Source: Caryophanales bacterium UBA4365 (lineage in GTDB: Bacteria > Bacillota_I > Bacilli_A > RFN20 > CAG-826). Taken from it: DNA of 23,798 nt. Location of the stretch: the NCBI GenBank assembly GCA_002393905.1, contig DGSJ01000032.1, positions 1 to 23,798 of the forward strand, read 5' to 3'. Positions 21,354 to 23,798 of the stretch are shown here, piece after piece. The notes under the pieces were generated by a model. It was given only the letters and a program-made list of their open reading frames with translations, had not been told where the DNA came from and ran no database searches. The first letter of the stretch is position 1. Each line of letters opens with the position of its first letter. The position numbers and the translations under genes were made by a program.

Positions 21354-22640
21354 TTATTCAACTATTTCTCCATATAAATCATAGACAAACACGGAAGTGA
21401 TTTTGACTTTGACAATATCGCCTGTTTTAAGTTCTTTTTCACTATGGAAGGAAATCTTTCCATCAATATCATCTGGAGCGTTCCAATAGGAGCGTAATTG
21501 ATAGAGTTTCTCTTTATTGTTAGCTTCAATGACGATTCCTTCCATGATTTCTCCAATGTGTTTTTTATTTTTCTTATAAGAAAGTTTCTTTTGAACATCC
21601 ATAATGAAATGAAGACGACTGACTTTCATTTTTTCATCAATTTGGTTTGGATATTTATCCGCTTTCGTGTGGTCTTCACGTGAGTATTTAAATGCACCCA
21701 TGTGGTCGAAGTTGTTGCGTTTAGTAAACTCAACAAGTTCAGCAAAGTCATCATCACTTTCACCTGGGAAACCAACAATATATGTTGTTCTTAAAATCGC
21801 GTGAGGTACTTTTGAGCGAATCTTATCAAGTAAAACTTGATATTCTTCTTTTGTTCCTCTTCTTAGCATGCCTTTTAAGACATTATTCGAGGCATGTTGA
21901 AGAGGAATATCAAAATAAGGTTTAACTGCTTTTGAGGCCGCAATGTAATCGATTAATTCATCTGTGATTTCGTCTGGATATAGGTAAAGAAGACGAATCG
22001 AATAAAATCCGAGATTTTCGACTTCTTTAAGTAGATCCACCACCGTTTTACCTTCGTTTAGGTCACTTCCATAACGAGTGGTGTCTTGGGAGATTAAAAC
22101 GATTTCTTTGATTCCACTCTCTTTAAGGAGTTTCGCCTCTTTAATGACATCATTAAATGGGCGGGATCTAAATGATCCACGAATCAAAGGAATCGCACAA
22201 TAGGCGCAGCAGTTATTGCAGCCTTCAGAGATGCGTAAATACGCCATGTATGGAGGGGTAGAAAGCATTCGAACGAATGGGTTTAGAGGTTGGACTTTAC
22301 TTGATAGTAAAGATTCGAGTTTTTCGTTGAGTTTATTGTAGTTTCGAATTGGGACCCATAAATCGACTTCTGGGATGCTTTCTTGAAGCTCTTTTAAGTA
22401 GCGTTCAACAAGACATCCAACAACAACGACTTTCTTTCCATACTTACAAACATCAAGAATGTTTTCGATGGATTCTTTCTTCGAATCTTCGATAAATCCG
22501 CAGGTGTTAACGATAATGACATCACTATCTTCAACAGTGTTCGTGATTTCAAATTTGGATTGGTTAAGCATGCCTAAAATCATCTCGCTATCGACAAGAT
22601 TTTTCGCACAACCTAAAGATATCAAGCCAACTTTATACAT
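21354..22640 (-). CDS. rimO: Ribosomal protein S12 methylthiotransferase RimO
   Basis: 428 residues, the usual length. The N-terminal UPF0004 domain has C11 (SLGCAKN), C47 (NTCGF) and C76 (GCLVERY) for one [4Fe-4S] cluster. C141-xxx-C145-xx-C148 (EGCNNCCAYCAIP) binds the radical-SAM cluster. A TRAM domain (about 365-428) binds the substrate. SLGCAKN and the Asp/Pro context (DIPLQHASNNVL) favour RimO over MiaB. It adds a methylthio group to the conserved Asp of ribosomal protein S12. The start codon has no Shine-Dalgarno sequence. The next gene lies 34 bp upstream, so read-through from it is possible. Confidence 0.95.
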   Translation of the reverse strand: MYKVGLISLGCAKNLVDSEMILGMLNQSKFEITNTVEDSDVIIVNTCGFIEDSKKESIENILDVCKYGKKVVVVGCLVERYLKELQESIPEVDLWVPIRNYNKLNEKLESLLSSKVQPLNPFVRMLSTPPYMAYLRISEGCNNCCAYCAIPLIRGSFRSRPFNDVIKEAKLLKESGIKEIVLISQDTTRYGSDLNEGKTVVDLLKEVENLGFYSIRLLYLYPDEITDELIDYIAASKAVKPYFDIPLQHASNNVLKGMLRRGTKEEYQVLLDKIRSKVPHAILRTTYIVGFPGESDDDFAELVEFTKRNNFDHMGAFKYSREDHTKADKYPNQIDEKMKVSRLHFIMDVQKKLSYKKNKKHIGEIMEGIVIEANNKEKLYQLRSYWNAPDDIDGKISFHSEKELKTGDIVKVKITSVFVYDLYGEIVE

Positions 22641-22674
22641 TTAATAAGTGAAAAATTAATAAAACCTTTGATGC

Positions 22675-23733
22675 TTATCCAAAACAACGATCAATTAATT
22701 GTGGGAAATCCACAAATGGATTTCTATTCTGTTGTTTTTGCTCAACAGAATTATTACGCATTTTCTCTGTTTCGCTCGGAGCGTCAACTGCATTCCATTG
22801 CTTAAGAACAGCTATACAATCACTTTCATTTTTGTAGGCAAAAATATCAGTGAAATTTAATAAGCCACAAACGTTTGGATCATGGTTTTTGTTATCGCTT
22901 CCCTTCCCTGTTGGAACAGCTTGGCTCTTATCATAAACAGGGGTTGGCGCAACATAGTTATTAGAATAATAAACATCATAACCCATTCTATTGTAGTGAA
23001 CATACATATAAGCCAATAAACGGGCTGTGTCGCCTTTAAAGGCATCATGAACTTCAACTTTTTTAGCGCTGAGACTGGAGTCAATCTTTATATTATAAAG
23101 ACCTCCACTTTCACCACATTCTTCATAAACTTCTGATCCACTAAACTGATAGAAACGGGCATTACTTCTTGTCGTATTTACAACAGCATCAGATGGGCGA
23201 ACGTGGAACAAATCACTTCCACCACCCCAATAATTTCCATTTGTATCAATTTGTTGTTCCCATGTGGTAGATTGGCGATACCATAAACCAGTCGATCTTT
23301 CACACGGCCACACATGCTCGCGATTCTGGGTTCCGCTAGTAGAACCACTTCTATACGAACTTTTTTGAGCACCGGTATAAAATAGTTCAATTTTGCCACT
23401 GGTATTTTTATCAATATCAGAATAAAGAACTCCGTTAATTTGCTGATACTTGTAATAAACTTTATGTTGGTCAATAAGATACTTATGAATCTCTTCGATT
23501 AAGTCGTAACCGACTTTGTTAATTAAATCGTAAGTTCGACCTCCATTACCAAAGCAATCAACTTTATTCGTGTAATGTTCGTTATAAATAATTTGTTGTT
23601 CTTCGGTAAGTTCCATAGGTGGAATGTTGCCAGATTTCTTTCCTCCACCTCCGCCACCACGGCTACCTCTATTACATCCTGATAAAGTAAGAGCTAACAA
23701 AGTGGATAAGAATAAACATTTTGAAAATTTCAT
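22675..23733 (-). CDS. Endonuclease I-family lipoprotein nuclease
   Basis: 352 residues from ATG 23733, with AAAGGAG 7 nt upstream. MKFSKCLFLSTLLALTLSGC is a type II signal peptide (lipid on C20), followed by a glycine-rich linker. The nuclease core has NREHVWP (137-143), with the metal-site His, and DLFHVRPSDAVVNTTRSN (174-191), then DAFKGDTARLLAYMYVHY, all typical of endonuclease I (EndA/Bsn-type, PF04231). Anchored outside the cell, it would degrade foreign or environmental DNA, for nutrition or biofilm turnover. It ends NRNPFVDFPQLIDRCFG, nearly repeated by the next gene upstream. Confidence 0.92.
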   Translation of the reverse strand: MKFSKCLFLSTLLALTLSGCNRGSRGGGGGGKKSGNIPPMELTEEQQIIYNEHYTNKVDCFGNGGRTYDLINKVGYDLIEEIHKYLIDQHKVYYKYQQINGVLYSDIDKNTSGKIELFYTGAQKSSYRSGSTSGTQNREHVWPCERSTGLWYRQSTTWEQQIDTNGNYWGGGSDLFHVRPSDAVVNTTRSNARFYQFSGSEVYEECGESGGLYNIKIDSSLSAKKVEVHDAFKGDTARLLAYMYVHYNRMGYDVYYSNNYVAPTPVYDKSQAVPTGKGSDNKNHDPNVCGLLNFTDIFAYKNESDCIAVLKQWNAVDAPSETEKMRNNSVEQKQQNRNPFVDFPQLIDRCFG

Positions 23734-23744
23734 TTTAGTCTCCT

Positions 23745-23798
23745 TTAAATCAAACATTTATCAACCAATTGAGGATAATCAACAAAAGGATTCCTATT
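23745..23798 (-). CDS. Second endonuclease I paralogue (partial, C-terminus only)
   Basis: The last 17 residues, NRNPFVDYPQLVDKCLI plus stop, enter from the right edge. They match the C-terminus of the gene at 22675-23733 at most positions, so this is a tandem duplicate. Its stop codon overlaps the ribosome site of the downstream copy (TAA/AAAGGAG), which indicates one operon with coupled translation. Confidence 0.85.
   Translation of the reverse strand, partial: NRNPFVDYPQLVDKCLI

Overview
The window reads as chromosomal DNA from an AT-rich, low-GC Gram-positive bacterium, probably an uncultured gut member of the Bacilli close to Erysipelotrichales, RF39 or Acholeplasma. The support is four lipobox lipoproteins, strong AGGAGG-type ribosome sites, a ClpB that lacks the N-terminal domain, a perfect CIRCE operator and short intrinsic terminators. 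TGA is used as a stop (for example in the ATGA overlap at 14522-14525), so the mycoplasma code does not apply. The genus cannot be named from the sequence.

Layout. 1-2084: a truncated DUF3990 toxin-like gene with an apparently leaderless promoter, a 75-residue gene behind paired LacI-type operators, and a small membrane-anchored protein. 2221-2391: a free-standing structured RNA. 2453-8270: two lipoproteins, an EFR1-type flavodoxin/ferredoxin, and an unusual set of roughly 49-nt RNAs. Each of these RNAs has its own promoter and terminator, and they are linked to decayed copies of the ferredoxin gene's 3' end; a 21-residue hydrophobic peptide gene with its own promoter and terminator lies among them. 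8271-11413: an AlbA_2/Schlafen-like regulator whose coding repeat also forms its promoter, a gene-poor palindrome-rich stretch, and an alpha/beta hydrolase plus cyclophilin-like lipoprotein pair. 11550-13730: clpB under CIRCE/HrcA control.

14214-20995 looks like an accessory island: a DUF4417 operon opposite a small RNA, an XRE/ImmA-IrrE pair with an operator over its -35, an HTH zinc-ribbon protein, and a three-gene restriction-like operon (EcoRI-family adenine methyltransferase, DUF262-HNH nuclease, PD-(D/E)XK nuclease) divergent from an XRE regulator. 21252-23798 returns to housekeeping and secretion: tRNA-Thr(GGT), rimO, and two tandem endonuclease I genes, the second cut by the window edge.

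The strongest candidates for something new are the promoter-RNA-terminator family at 4481-4565, 7864-7947 and 7957-8038, whose stems co-vary around an invariant core; the RNA at 2221-2391, which is antisense to a Shine-Dalgarno-led hydrophobic frame; the peptide at 7539-7604; and the shared 12-bp repeat in the promoter and coding region of the AlbA_2 gene. All functional statements are inferences from sequence; no database search was run.
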